The position numbers and the translations under genes are program-made. A stretch of 64,000 nucleotides of DNA from Maridesulfovibrio sp. (GTDB lineage Bacteria > Desulfobacterota > Desulfovibrionia > Desulfovibrionales > Desulfovibrionaceae): positions 3,940,001 through 4,004,000 of the forward strand of contig NZ_OY762999.1 in the NCBI RefSeq assembly GCF_963666665.1. The letters are read 5' to 3'. The notes below the pieces were generated by a model. The model worked only from the letters and a program-made list of their open reading frames with translations, made no database searches and had not been told where the DNA came from. Position 1 is the first letter of the stretch, and the number at the start of each line of letters is the position of its first letter. Below are positions 33,945 to 43,384 of the stretch, piece by piece.

Positions 33945-35372
33945 CTACAAATCCAGACCTTGTTTTTTATAGTCATTAAGCTTGTTGCGCAGGGTGCGTA
34001 CTGAGATACCCAGCAGTTCGGCGGCCTTGGTACGGTTTCCAGCTGTTTGATCCAGACTCTTGATGATAAGTTTCTTTTCCATTTCGGATATGGGCATGAC
34101 TGCGAATTCTGCTGCTACACCGTCAGCGTTAGCAGCCTGTTCTTCGGCTGGTGCAATGCCTTCAGTGTGTGCTTCTTCCGGCATCCATGCGTCGGGATCA
34201 TTAAGGAAATGCTTGGACTCAATGGGGCCGGCACCAGCCAGCAGCACGGCTCTTTCCATCAGGTTCTGGAGCTCTCGCACGTTACCGGGCCAATCGTAAC
34301 TCAGAAGCCAGTTTGTCGCTTCCTCCGAAAAGGCGAGCGGTGACAGGCCGTATTCAGTGCAGTATTTATTAACGAAAAATTTTGCCAGCAGCAGGATATC
34401 TTCACCGCGCTGGGAGAGGGCAGGAAGCTTAAGCGGAATGACGTTCAGACGGTAGAAGAGGTCCTGCCTGAATTTGCCTTCCTTTACTGTTTCTTCAATT
34501 GCACGGTTGGTTGTAGCCAGTACGCGCACGTCAACCTTTACGGTTTCCACACCGCCGACGCGGTCAATTTCACCTTCCTGTAAAACCCTGAGCAGTTTAG
34601 CCTGTAGACCCAGTTCCATTTCGGTAATTTCATCAAGGAGGATGGTTCCACCGGATGCGAGTTCAAATTTACCGAGTTTGCGGTTGATGGCTCCGGTAAA
34701 TGCGCCTTTTTCATGTCCGAAAAGTTCAGACTCCAGCAGGTGTTCGGGCAGGGCGGCGCAGTTGATGGCTACGAAAGGCTTGTAGTTCCGGTCGGAATGG
34801 TGATGCAGGAAGCGGGCGAACATTTCCTTACCTGTTCCTGATTCACCTGAAATAAGTACTGTTGCCTTGGATTTGGCAACCTGCTTGGCAAGGCCCAGAA
34901 CGCGGGACATGGCCGGATGCTGACCGATTATCTGGTAGCGTCCCTGAGTGCCTTTCTGTTCCGGAGCGGCAGGTTTGTCCGGTGCGCCGAGTTGGTCCGC
35001 TGAGGGCATTGAGGAAGGCTTTTCATCGGGAAGCATGAGTTTTATTTTTTCCCATGAAAGCGGTTCCAGCCAGTAATCTCGGGCTCCCAGTTCCATAAAC
35101 CTCTGGGCTTCATCTGCAGAACCGTTGCGGGAAAAAATAACTACCGGAGGGAAATTTTCGATATTTACGGCTTCGGCCAGAAGAGCCTGAGCGGAATAGC
35201 CCTGCATAACCGGCCTTGTGAAAATAAGGCACGGCTTTGATTTTTTGATGAAATTGATGGCCCCGGCAAGGTTATCGGCCAGTCCTGCTTGAAACCCCGC
35301 TTCTTTGAGAGGGGAAAACACGGACGTCACGGATTGGGGTTCGGCTATGAATAGTAATGTACTCTCAGGCAT
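33945..35372 (-). CDS. Sigma-54-dependent transcriptional activator with degenerate receiver
   Basis: 475 residues. The N-terminal receiver-like domain (about 1-125) lacks the acidic pair (LLFIAEPQS) and the phospho-Asp (CLIFTRPVMQG), so it is not expected to be phosphorylated. The central AAA+ domain has Walker A GESGTGKEMFAR, the sigma-54 contact loop GAFTGA, Walker B GGTILLDEITEM and the arginine-finger region. The Fis-type helix-turn-helix is at the C-terminus (RTKAAELLGISVRTLRNKLNDY). It activates RNA polymerase carrying sigma-54. FlrA/FleQ-type flagellar regulators show similar receiver decay. Targets are unknown. Confidence 0.92.
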   Translation of the reverse strand: MPESTLLFIAEPQSVTSVFSPLKEAGFQAGLADNLAGAINFIKKSKPCLIFTRPVMQGYSAQALLAEAVNIENFPPVVIFSRNGSADEAQRFMELGARDYWLEPLSWEKIKLMLPDEKPSSMPSADQLGAPDKPAAPEQKGTQGRYQIIGQHPAMSRVLGLAKQVAKSKATVLISGESGTGKEMFARFLHHHSDRNYKPFVAINCAALPEHLLESELFGHEKGAFTGAINRKLGKFELASGGTILLDEITEMELGLQAKLLRVLQEGEIDRVGGVETVKVDVRVLATTNRAIEETVKEGKFRQDLFYRLNVIPLKLPALSQRGEDILLLAKFFVNKYCTEYGLSPLAFSEEATNWLLSYDWPGNVRELQNLMERAVLLAGAGPIESKHFLNDPDAWMPEEAHTEGIAPAEEQAANADGVAAEFAVMPISEMEKKLIIKSLDQTAGNRTKAAELLGISVRTLRNKLNDYKKQGLDL

Positions 35373-35834
35373 GTAGATTCCATATATCTAAGTGAGAACC
35401 TTTTCAACTCCATATATATTATTAAGGTCGATTAATTAAGGGAAAATCCTAAAAAGAGTGCAAAATATCCCTTCTGGCAGGCGGGTTTATATTGAAAATG
35501 TATGAAATCCTTTTGTATAATGCCCGTTTAAGCTGCCTGCTGCGTATTTTGAGGCTTTCTTTCATATTGATTAGAAAGGAAAATTTATGATCAAAACGCA
35601 AGAAAGTTAAAAATAATTTCGATTTACGAAATCAACAATATTGTGTGGAGTTGTCTTTTGCAGGAAAATTCAGGGCTGTTTTTAACAAAAATGATTTTTC
35701 ATAAGATAGATAATTCGCGAAACGTTAAAAAAAGAAGAGTTCATCCAAAATAGAGATGGACTTGCCGAATTTTGTTCCATTTGATACCCGTTTTTTTCGA
35801 GCTAAGAACAATTTTTTACGGGATTTGTACAAAA
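35373..35834. other. Divergent intergenic region before amino acid transporter
   Basis: 462 bases, very AT-rich. It separates the sigma-54 activator (minus) from the ABC transporter operon (plus) and must contain promoters for both. A seven-codon ORF with a good ribosome site occurs at 35587-35610 (M-I-K-T-Q-E-S-stop), perhaps by chance. No riboswitch or clear sigma-54 -24/-12 site was recognised. Confidence 0.45.
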
Positions 35835-36563
35835 GTGATAAAATTTAACAATGTCAATAAATACTACGGTGACTACCACGCCCTGAGGGATCTTAACCTT
35901 CATATTAAAAAAGGCGAAGTGGTTGTTGTCTGCGGGCCTTCCGGGTCTGGTAAAAGCACCATGATCCGTTGCATTAACCGTCTTGAACCCATTCAGGAAG
36001 GTGAAATAATTGTAGAAGACATGGATGTGAACGGTCCTAGGGTAAACCTGCCCCTGCTGCGGGCGGAGATCGGATTCGTATTCCAGTCTTTCAATCTCTA
36101 TCCGCATATGACGGTTTTGGAAAATATCATTCTTGCACCGACCATGGTTCGGAATATGAAACGCAAGGATGCTGAAGATCTGGCCATGGAACTTCTTTCC
36201 AAGGTCAACATTCCGGACAAGGCCGGGGATTATCCCTCCCAGCTTTCCGGCGGCCAGCAGCAGCGTGTGGCAATCGCCCGCGGTCTGGCTATGCGCCCCA
36301 ATATCATGCTTTTCGACGAGCCTACTTCCGCCCTTGACCCGGAAATGATCAACGAGGTGCTGGACGTAATGAAGGCTCTGGCCCGTGAAGGTATGACCAT
36401 GGTTTGCGTAACCCACGAAATGGGCTTTGCCCGTGAGGTAGCGGACCGGGTTATCTTCATGGATGAGGGGACTCTCATTGAGGAAAACACTCCCGATGAA
36501 TTTTTCCACAACCCCCAGCATGATCGTTCCAAGCTTTTCTTGAGCAAGATTCTTTCACATTAG
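35835..36563 (+). CDS. Polar amino acid ABC transporter ATP-binding protein
   Basis: About 242 residues from GTG 35835, where the family N-terminus VIKFNNVNKYYGDYHAL starts; a more upstream start at 35772 adds 21 atypical residues. GlnQ/HisP type ATPase: Walker A GPSGSGKST, Q-loop VFQSFNLYPHMTVLEN, signature LSGGQQQRVAIARGL, Walker B IMLFDEPTSALDPEM, and VTHEMGFAREVADRV. It energises the importer made with the next two genes. Confidence 0.93.
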   Translation: MIKFNNVNKYYGDYHALRDLNLHIKKGEVVVVCGPSGSGKSTMIRCINRLEPIQEGEIIVEDMDVNGPRVNLPLLRAEIGFVFQSFNLYPHMTVLENIILAPTMVRNMKRKDAEDLAMELLSKVNIPDKAGDYPSQLSGGQQQRVAIARGLAMRPNIMLFDEPTSALDPEMINEVLDVMKALAREGMTMVCVTHEMGFAREVADRVIFMDEGTLIEENTPDEFFHNPQHDRSKLFLSKILSH

Positions 36564-36720
36564 GGAATTCCCCATCTAAATATGATGGGTGTAAATAGTG
36601 AGGTGAGGTTATTGCTTGTAAATTAATATTTACAGGCTCAGTATCAGGAAGCTCGCGGTTTCCGGTGTCGGGGATCGCTCTTTTGTATACTCTTTGTCTA
36701 TTTCCACGCAGGAGGAAAGA

Positions 36721-37542
36721 ATGAAAAGGTTTATGACTCTGGCTCTCGCAGCCGCTCTGGTTATGGCTTTTGCTGCAACTGCATTTGCAGGCGCCACCTA
36801 TGACAAAATCATGAAAGACAAGGTTATCCGTGTCGGTATCATGACTGACTCCATTCCCGGTGCTTTCTACAACGCCAAGAAAGAATGGGTTGGTTTTGAC
36901 GTTGATATCGCTAACGAAATCGCAAAACGCCTGGGCGTTAAAATCGATCAGGTTCCCGTTAACAACAAAACCCGTATCGGTTTTCTCCAGCAGGGCCGCA
37001 TCGACGCTTCCGTTTCCAACATGACTCACAAGCGTTCCCGTGATCAATCCATCGATTTTTCCATCACTTACTTCTTTGACGGTCAGAAGATGCTTGCTCC
37101 CAAAGGCAAGTTCTCCACCCTCAAGGACTTCGTGGGCAAAAAGGTTGCAGTTATGCAGGGTACCACTTCTGAGCTGAACGTTAAGAACCTGCTCAAGAGC
37201 CTCGGCGATGCTGCTCCCAAAGTTATTTCCTACCAGAAAGAATCTGAGTGTTTTCAGGCTCTGCAGATGGGTCGTGTAGACGCATGGTCCACCGACTCCA
37301 CCATCCTGCTTGGCTACGCTGCACAGGTTCCCGGTAAATACGAACTGGTTGGTGACTTCTTCTCCAACGAGCCTTACGGCATCGGTCTGGTTGAAGATGA
37401 TTCCAAGCTTCGTGACGCTGTTAACTTCGCACTGCAGGATATGTGGAAAGACGGCACCTACGAAAAGATCTACAACAAGTGGTACGGTCCTGACACCAAG
37501 TACTACTTCCCCCTTACCGAAAAAATTGAAATGTGGCCCTAG
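36721..37542 (+). CDS. Polar amino acid ABC transporter substrate-binding protein
   Basis: 273 residues from ATG 36721, with AGGAGG upstream and a clean signal peptide ending ATAFAGA. Bacterial solute-binding protein family 3: VIRVGIMTDSIPGAFY, WVGFDVDIANEIAKRLGVKI, GRIDASVSNMTHKRSRDQ, GKKVAVMQGTTSELN, VDAWSTDSTILLGYA. It delivers its ligand to the fused permease. A glutamate/aspartate-type ligand is possible from overall resemblance but not proven. A hairpin follows the gene and probably gives it higher mRNA levels than the permease. Confidence 0.92.
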   Translation: MKRFMTLALAAALVMAFAATAFAGATYDKIMKDKVIRVGIMTDSIPGAFYNAKKEWVGFDVDIANEIAKRLGVKIDQVPVNNKTRIGFLQQGRIDASVSNMTHKRSRDQSIDFSITYFFDGQKMLAPKGKFSTLKDFVGKKVAVMQGTTSELNVKNLLKSLGDAAPKVISYQKESECFQALQMGRVDAWSTDSTILLGYAAQVPGKYELVGDFFSNEPYGIGLVEDDSKLRDAVNFALQDMWKDGTYEKIYNKWYGPDTKYYFPLTEKIEMWP

Positions 37543-37563
37543 GCTTCATTTGATTTGCTAGAC

Positions 37564-37594
37564 TGGCGGGGTCCCGTGGCCCCGCCACTTTTTA
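37564..37594 (+). terminator. Intra-operon hairpin (attenuator or stabiliser)
   Basis: Eight-bp GC stem TGGCGGGG (37564-37571) / CCCCGCCA (37580-37587) followed by CTTTTTA, between binding-protein and permease genes. Confidence 0.7.
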
Positions 37595-37622
37595 AATTGA
37601 AGACAAAGAGAAAGTTTCTGCA

Positions 37623-39404
37623 ATGATCAATCGCTATCTGGAAAAAACTTGGGTTCAGTATCTATGCCTCGCCACTGTGACCGCCATACTGGTCTACTAT
37701 TTCGGCTGGGTCTTCGACTTCGGCTACAAATTCGATTGGTCGGTATTATATAAGGAAGACCCTTCTTACGGCGAAGTTCTGGGCGGTATGCTCGTCACCG
37801 GTTTGAACCTGACCATCAGTATCACGCTCATGAGTTCGGCCATTGCGCTGGGCCTCGGTATTCTTTTCGGACTGGGCAGACTTTCACAGTTTAAGCCGGT
37901 TTACTATTTTTGTACCTGTTACGTTGAGTTTTTCAGGAATACACCGCTGCTGGTTCAGCTTTTTTTCTGGTATTTCGCTTTGCCCATGGGTTTGCCGGAA
38001 GGTGTCCGCAATTTTCTCTTTGACCAGAATTTTGAAATGCTTTCAGCCACTGTGGGGCTCGGTATCTACACCAGTTCCTTTATGGCGGAGGTCATCCGCG
38101 CCGGTATTCAGTCCATTCCTAAAGGATTGTTGGAGGCAGCGTATTCTTCAGGACTGACTCCGTTCCAGACCCTGACCAAGATCATTCTTCCGCTGGCTTT
38201 CAGGGCCATCATTCCCCCGCTGGGCAGTGAGTTCCTGAACAACATGAAGAACTCATCGCTGGCTATGGTTGTAGGTGTGCCGGAACTCTGTTGGGCATCA
38301 CAGCAGATCGAAGGTATGACCTTTAAGGGATTTGAAGCTACCACCGCCGCCACTGTAATTTATCTTTCCCTTTCCCTGACTATTGCCGGTATCCTTACCT
38401 TGGTTAACTGGAAGTTGCAGATTGTTCCGGTTAAGGACCGCACTCTGGGGCACAAGTTTGCACATCTGCTTTTCTGGCCTTTTGAAGCCCCTTTTGCTTT
38501 CTTTGCCAAAATGCATCGTCGTATAAAGCGTAGACGGCAGAATGATTTCAGCCTTTCCAGCTCACAGGCTGCGCGCAAGGCCTTTCTGGCTAAACTCTCC
38601 AAGGTGTTAGGACTTATCTGGAAAGGAACATTTCTGGCCTGTCTGGCCTTTCTGGTCATATCCGCTCTTTACGGCGTATCCAAATTTAATTTTGAAGTTA
38701 TCCGTGAAAATATCGGAACCCTGCTTTGGTGGAGATTCCCCGAAGGCGATCCTAACGAAATTCTTTGGGGACTGGGTGGTCTGTCCTTTTCCATTATCAT
38801 GTCGGTAATCGCAATCTCGGTCAGTTTTTTCATCGGATTGCTCGTAGGTATCGGGCGTACTTCCAAGAACAAGCTTTTTCTGATCCCGTCCACTTTGTAC
38901 ATTGAGCTTATCCGCGGTAACCCGTTGATTATGGTTATTTTCTGGATTTACTTTTTTATCCCGATTCTGACCGGAAAGTTCATGAACGTTTTCTGGTCGG
39001 CGACTATCGCCCTGACCGTATTTACCGGGGCTTATCTGGCTGAAATTGTCCGTTCCGGCATCCAGAACCTGCCTTCCGGCCAGTTCGAGGCTGCAGTTTC
39101 CACCGGACTGACTTACTGGCAGGCCATGCGCAAGGTTATCCTGCCGCAGGCGTTGAAACAGATGCTTCCGGCTATTGTGGGGCAGTTTATCGCCATCTTT
39201 AAAGATACCTCTCTGGCCTTTGTTATCGGGGTTCTGGAGCTGACATTCGTTGCCCAGGGACTGAACAACAGGCTCATGATCTATCCTTTTGAAATTTATA
39301 CTACCGTAGCATTTTTGTACTTTATTTGTTGCTACCTGATGAGTCTCGTGGCAAGACGACTCGAACGGAAGCTTTCAACCGAAACCTTCCGTCTGCAAAT
39401 GTAA
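37623..39404 (+). CDS. Amino acid ABC transporter permease, two permease domains fused
   Basis: 593 residues, about twice the usual HisM/GlnP length. Two complete permease domains are in tandem. The first (about 50-270) has VEFFRNTPLLVQLFFWYF and the EAA loop EAAYSSGLTPFQTLTKIILP; the second (about 385-590) has IELIRGNPLIMVIFWIYFF and EAAVSTGLTYWQAMRKVILP. A basic linker (HRRIKRRRQND) and an extra membrane helix join them. Normally these are two genes (for example gltJ and gltK), so this single chain would form the whole membrane channel. It ends an operon with a strong terminator. Confidence 0.93.
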   Translation: MINRYLEKTWVQYLCLATVTAILVYYFGWVFDFGYKFDWSVLYKEDPSYGEVLGGMLVTGLNLTISITLMSSAIALGLGILFGLGRLSQFKPVYYFCTCYVEFFRNTPLLVQLFFWYFALPMGLPEGVRNFLFDQNFEMLSATVGLGIYTSSFMAEVIRAGIQSIPKGLLEAAYSSGLTPFQTLTKIILPLAFRAIIPPLGSEFLNNMKNSSLAMVVGVPELCWASQQIEGMTFKGFEATTAATVIYLSLSLTIAGILTLVNWKLQIVPVKDRTLGHKFAHLLFWPFEAPFAFFAKMHRRIKRRRQNDFSLSSSQAARKAFLAKLSKVLGLIWKGTFLACLAFLVISALYGVSKFNFEVIRENIGTLLWWRFPEGDPNEILWGLGGLSFSIIMSVIAISVSFFIGLLVGIGRTSKNKLFLIPSTLYIELIRGNPLIMVIFWIYFFIPILTGKFMNVFWSATIALTVFTGAYLAEIVRSGIQNLPSGQFEAAVSTGLTYWQAMRKVILPQALKQMLPAIVGQFIAIFKDTSLAFVIGVLELTFVAQGLNNRLMIYPFEIYTTVAFLYFICCYLMSLVARRLERKLSTETFRLQM

Positions 39405-39411
39405 TTGATTT

Positions 39412-39455
39412 CCCTCCCCCCGTTTAAGTTTAATTTTACGGGGGGAGGGCTTTTG
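39412..39455 (+). terminator. Rho-independent terminator after transporter operon
   Basis: Twelve-bp stem CCCTCCCCCCGT (39412-39423) / ACGGGGGGAGGG (39438-39449), then CTTTTGG. Confidence 0.88.
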
Positions 39456-39481
39456 GCATCGAAGCGTTTCGGAGTTGTCAC

Positions 39482-41557
39482 ATGCTCGGTAAGAGTGTTC
39501 CTGTTTTTTGTTATCATGCCGTCTGTGAAGAGGACGGTCATTCCCCCGCCACCTTTGCTTCCCATCTTGATATGATTCTGGAGATGGGATTCAAAACCAT
39601 CACTGCCGACCATCTTTATGAAATCTGCATGGGCCGCAAACCCATGGATGACAAGTATGTGGTGCTCACCTTTGATGACTGCCATATCAGCAATTGGATC
39701 AACGTTGTTCCCATGCTCGAAGAGCGGGGTATGACCGGGGTCTTTTTTGCGGTCAGTGATTTTATCGGTCAGGGAAAAATCAGGAGCAGGGCGGATGTTC
39801 CGCAGATGTTTTCAATGCGCGAGTCTTTCATCAAGGCTCTCTCTGAAAACGACAACTCCCAGTTCATGAATGAGGCGGAGCTTAAATCACTGGTCCATGA
39901 CAAAGGTATGGAAGTTTACGCCCATACCTGCCGTCATCAGGGCTGTTTCAAGGACTTCCGCTTCAAAGGTAATTTTTCTGCAGATTCCCATTGGTCCACA
40001 TGGGGTATTTACCGCAAACGTGATTCAGAGCTGCTTACCTATGATTATGGCAGTGCTTTTGCCTACAATGGTTTCTGGCCCCAGTTCCGTAAGGGCAAGG
40101 TAACCTTCAAGCGGCGCTCCGATGATGAAAGGCGCAAATTCATTCGTGATGATTTCAATAGCTGTTTTGAAAAGATCCAGAAGATAAATGGCGCGCATCG
40201 TCAGTTCTTCTGCTGGCCTTGGGGTGATTTTGATACTCTCGGTATGCAGGAGGCCGCTGCAGCCGGATTTTGCGGAACCTTCACCCTTGAGCGTTCAGCA
40301 AACATGCTCGGCACTGATCCCATGCGTATCAACCGCATCGGAGTGGGGACCAGCAAGGATGCAGCATGGATAAAGAAACGGCTGCTCATGTATTCAAATG
40401 AAGCGTCAGCCATGCTTTGTTTCAAATTTTTCACCAAGCGCAACGATATCGGCAAGGTGCTCTACATCACTGACACGGAGAAACTTTCCGGCGGCAGCAG
40501 GCAGTTGATCAACAGTGCCAGAGCTATGGTTCATGCCGGAATCGGTGTAGTTGCAGTGCTCAAATCCGACTCCAAGCTTATTCCGGAGTTGGAAGAAATG
40601 GGTGTGGAAGTTGTCATTCTTGACGACTTCAAGAATATGCTCGCTGCAGCGGGATTTCTTTCCAGTGTGATTGAAGAGCATCAGATTGACGTGGTTCATA
40701 CCTACCACAACCGTGCGGTCAAGATCGGCTGCATTGCCAAAGGGCTTTCCCTGCTCGGCGGACGCAAGTTTAAACTTTTCTTTAACCGTGGCGTTATCTA
40801 CAAGCCTAACCCGCTTGCTCCGCTCTTTTCGCTTATCGGCAATGGTTATATTTGTAACTCTGCCAAGAGCCGTGAAGTGCTGCTCAAACACGGTGTGCTG
40901 CCCAAGCGTGCGCAAGTGGTCTACAATTCTTTTGTCGGCGGAGGCCGCAAGCCCAAGCGTGCTGCGGAAACTTCCATCATTTACGTAGGTAATGAAGGCC
41001 ACGCCAAGGGACCGGATGTGTATATCAAGGCTGTGGACCGTTTGCTGGCGCAGGACAAATGCGAAGGTGTTCGTTTTATTGCGGTAGGAATGGAAGACCT
41101 TTCCGCCTACCGGGATATTGCATCGGCATCTACGTTGGAACGCATTGAGTGTCCCGGTTACATTCCTCATGAGGAAGTGGTTAATCTGTTGGCGACATCG
41201 CATATCTACGTCATGAGTTCGCGGCAGGAGTCCATGCCAAACACCTTGCTTGAAGCTTTCGAGTGCGGGCTGGCTGCCATCTGCACCAAGGCCGGTGGAA
41301 CTGCTGAACTTATCCGCGACGGGGTTAACGGTCTGCTATGCGAAGTGGAAGATGCCGAAGCCCTTGCCCAGTCAATGAAGAGGCTCATCGAAGACAGTGA
41401 ATTGCGCAGTGAAATGGGCCGCTTGAACCGCAGGATAGTGCGTTCTTTCATGTCCACCACAGCTAAAGCTCAAGCTCTTTTGGGTGTGTACTCATCATTG
41501 CCCGGAGATAAACCTCAGACAGCACTGCCGGACATTGACCGGTTGATTAAGAAGTAA
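39482..41557 (+). CDS. Polysaccharide deacetylase / GT4 glycosyltransferase fusion
   Basis: 691 residues. The N-terminal half (about 1-300) is a NodB-like carbohydrate esterase 4 domain: VPVFCYHAVCEEDG, motif 1 VLTFDDCHIS, motif 2 HTCRHQ, and FFCWPWGDFD. The C-terminal half (about 320-680) is a GT-B family 4 glycosyltransferase: YITDTEKLSGGSRQLINSA, VVHTYHNRAVKIG, VYNSFVGGG, IYVGNEGHAKGPDVYIKA, and the donor-site stretch RQESMPNTLLEAFECGLA. It probably builds and deacetylates a surface glycan, or acts on one in the cytoplasm, since no signal peptide is seen. GGAG lies before the ATG. Confidence 0.88.
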   Translation: MLGKSVPVFCYHAVCEEDGHSPATFASHLDMILEMGFKTITADHLYEICMGRKPMDDKYVVLTFDDCHISNWINVVPMLEERGMTGVFFAVSDFIGQGKIRSRADVPQMFSMRESFIKALSENDNSQFMNEAELKSLVHDKGMEVYAHTCRHQGCFKDFRFKGNFSADSHWSTWGIYRKRDSELLTYDYGSAFAYNGFWPQFRKGKVTFKRRSDDERRKFIRDDFNSCFEKIQKINGAHRQFFCWPWGDFDTLGMQEAAAAGFCGTFTLERSANMLGTDPMRINRIGVGTSKDAAWIKKRLLMYSNEASAMLCFKFFTKRNDIGKVLYITDTEKLSGGSRQLINSARAMVHAGIGVVAVLKSDSKLIPELEEMGVEVVILDDFKNMLAAAGFLSSVIEEHQIDVVHTYHNRAVKIGCIAKGLSLLGGRKFKLFFNRGVIYKPNPLAPLFSLIGNGYICNSAKSREVLLKHGVLPKRAQVVYNSFVGGGRKPKRAAETSIIYVGNEGHAKGPDVYIKAVDRLLAQDKCEGVRFIAVGMEDLSAYRDIASASTLERIECPGYIPHEEVVNLLATSHIYVMSSRQESMPNTLLEAFECGLAAICTKAGGTAELIRDGVNGLLCEVEDAEALAQSMKRLIEDSELRSEMGRLNRRIVRSFMSTTAKAQALLGVYSSLPGDKPQTALPDIDRLIKK

Positions 41558-41586
41558 TCGTACTATTTTGAATTCCGAATTTATTT

Positions 41587-41621
41587 ATGGAGAAGAGTTG
41601 AATAGCTCTTCTCCATTTTTG
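41587..41621 (+). terminator. Rho-independent terminator after fusion gene
   Basis: Eleven-bp stem ATGGAGAAGAG (41587-41597) / CTCTTCTCCAT (41606-41616) and TTTTTG. Confidence 0.85.
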
Positions 41622-41705
41622 TTTTTACAAGAGGTGTTGTGGAGGAGATTCCTTTTGGTTAACGTGGGTTTGAATAATCCATCCGTTAATTAGAAGGGAA
41701 TAGAA

Positions 41706-43364
41706 ATGGGCAAACTCTACAGCGATACTTATTGGTCCGGCATGCATGAACCCGTACGCCGCAAACTCTTGATGGGGTCTGTGGGCGCGAAGCACCTTTT
41801 TGATACCGGGGCACATGCTTTGGAGTCAGACCCGCAGTTGGGTGTTGAATTGTTGTTGGCGGCTTATTGCTCAAACCCGTTGGACGGCAATACTGCAGCC
41901 CAGCTTGCCCAAGTCGAAGGGCTGCTGCCGCTCTTTCCTTCTTCTGTCGCATCCTGCCTGAAGGGAGTAGTTACCCATTGGAAGCAGCCTGAGAACCTTT
42001 CATATTTCATGCGTATTACCGGCAAGCGTGATGCTGAAAAGGTTAAGAAATACATCCTTTCGTCTCTTGAAAAAGAACCGGGTAATCTGTTTTGGATACA
42101 GCAGGGTATGGTCCATGCCGGGGCTTTTGCCGATTTCAACTTCGGGTTGGAACTTTTGTCCGGAGAGTTTCACCCTGAAATCTTACCGGCAATTAACTGT
42201 TCGAAAGCCTTTTTTCATTATATGAGCGGAAATGCGGCAGAAGCATTCCCACTGCTCATGTCCGCTTCCGATGTTTTCGGATTGAATAACATGGCTCATC
42301 TGGCCGCATCTATTGCTTTAAAGCTTGGAGAGCGCGAAACATCCATTTCTATTCTTGCCGGTGCTGTTGATGCACAGCCATGGCGAACTTCCGAAGCTAT
42401 GCGCGTCTATGATTTGGCTTGCGGCTTGGATGAAAAGACATCTCCATTGCCCGGAAGTCTGGCCATTCTCCTGTATTCTTTTAACAAAGCAGAAGAACTG
42501 GATGCCACTCTCGCTTCCCTGCGTGTTTCCGAGCTGCATGGGGCCAAAATTTTTATGCTTGATAACGGTTCTTCCGATGGAACAGCCGAGGTCATCAGCA
42601 AGTGGCAATACGAGTTCGGAGAGCAGATGGTGCGCATTGACCTGCCCGTAAACGTCGGAGCTGCCGCTGCCCGCAACTGGCTGATGAAGGAACCGCAGGT
42701 TATGGAGTGTGATTTTGCGGTTTACCTTGATGACGATGTAGAAGTAGAGCCGGATTGGGTCTCCCGTTTCGGTGCAGCGGTGGAGGCTTACCCCGAAGCC
42801 GGGGTCTGGGGTTGTAAGGTTTTGGATTACGCTTCGCCGTCAGTCATGCAGTCCGTGGACCTGCACATCATCCAGCCTTTGGGTGACGAGGGCGAGGGGC
42901 CGGAAGTGGATTTGACCAAGATCGCACCCAACCCGTTCCGGTGTTCGGATTTGCATCTTTATCTTTTAGACAGTGGATATTTCGATTTCATGCGCCCTTG
43001 CGGTTCGGTTACGGGGTGCTGCCATCTGTTCAGGACACAGAAGCTGCTTGACAACGGAGGCTTTTCCCTGTTCCTTTCTCCCTCGCAGTATGACGATCTG
43101 GAGCATGATTTGCGCAGTTGCCTGAAAGGGGATTTTCCTGTTTATCAGGGGCATTTGCGTATCCTGCACCGTAAGCGGACCGGATTTGCCAGCCACACCA
43201 ATGCCGCACAGGAAGGCAACGCGCTGGGTAACAAATACAAGATGCAGGCCATGCATCCGCGTAGCGAAATACTGCAGATAATGGCTGATGAAGAAAGGCT
43301 TCTTCAGTCCGACCTTGAGAAAAAGATGCAGTATCTGGTGCGGAAGGGGATTCTGGCCGGATAG
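41706..43364 (+). CDS. Family 2 glycosyltransferase with N-terminal helical domain
   Basis: 552 residues. The first 245 or so are helical and repeat-like (possibly degenerate TPRs) with no clear family. The GT-A domain starts near 255 (LAILLYSFNKAEELDATLASL) and has LDNGSSDGTAEVI, LPVNVGAAAARNWLMKE, the DxD-type site VYLDDDVEVEPDW, then GSVTGCCHLFRTQKLLD. It should transfer a sugar from a nucleotide sugar to a glycan or protein. AAGGGA precedes the ATG. It sits between the deacetylase/GT4 fusion and a Cys-cluster gene 20 bases downstream. Confidence 0.87.
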   Translation: MGKLYSDTYWSGMHEPVRRKLLMGSVGAKHLFDTGAHALESDPQLGVELLLAAYCSNPLDGNTAAQLAQVEGLLPLFPSSVASCLKGVVTHWKQPENLSYFMRITGKRDAEKVKKYILSSLEKEPGNLFWIQQGMVHAGAFADFNFGLELLSGEFHPEILPAINCSKAFFHYMSGNAAEAFPLLMSASDVFGLNNMAHLAASIALKLGERETSISILAGAVDAQPWRTSEAMRVYDLACGLDEKTSPLPGSLAILLYSFNKAEELDATLASLRVSELHGAKIFMLDNGSSDGTAEVISKWQYEFGEQMVRIDLPVNVGAAAARNWLMKEPQVMECDFAVYLDDDVEVEPDWVSRFGAAVEAYPEAGVWGCKVLDYASPSVMQSVDLHIIQPLGDEGEGPEVDLTKIAPNPFRCSDLHLYLLDSGYFDFMRPCGSVTGCCHLFRTQKLLDNGGFSLFLSPSQYDDLEHDLRSCLKGDFPVYQGHLRILHRKRTGFASHTNAAQEGNALGNKYKMQAMHPRSEILQIMADEERLLQSDLEKKMQYLVRKGILAG

Positions 43365-43384
43365 CCAAATACAGGGAGAGTGAC

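Noticed and set aside
35802..36521. 239-residue minus-strand ORF opposite the ABC ATPase gene
   Set aside because: Antisense shadow; the plus strand encodes a complete ATPase.
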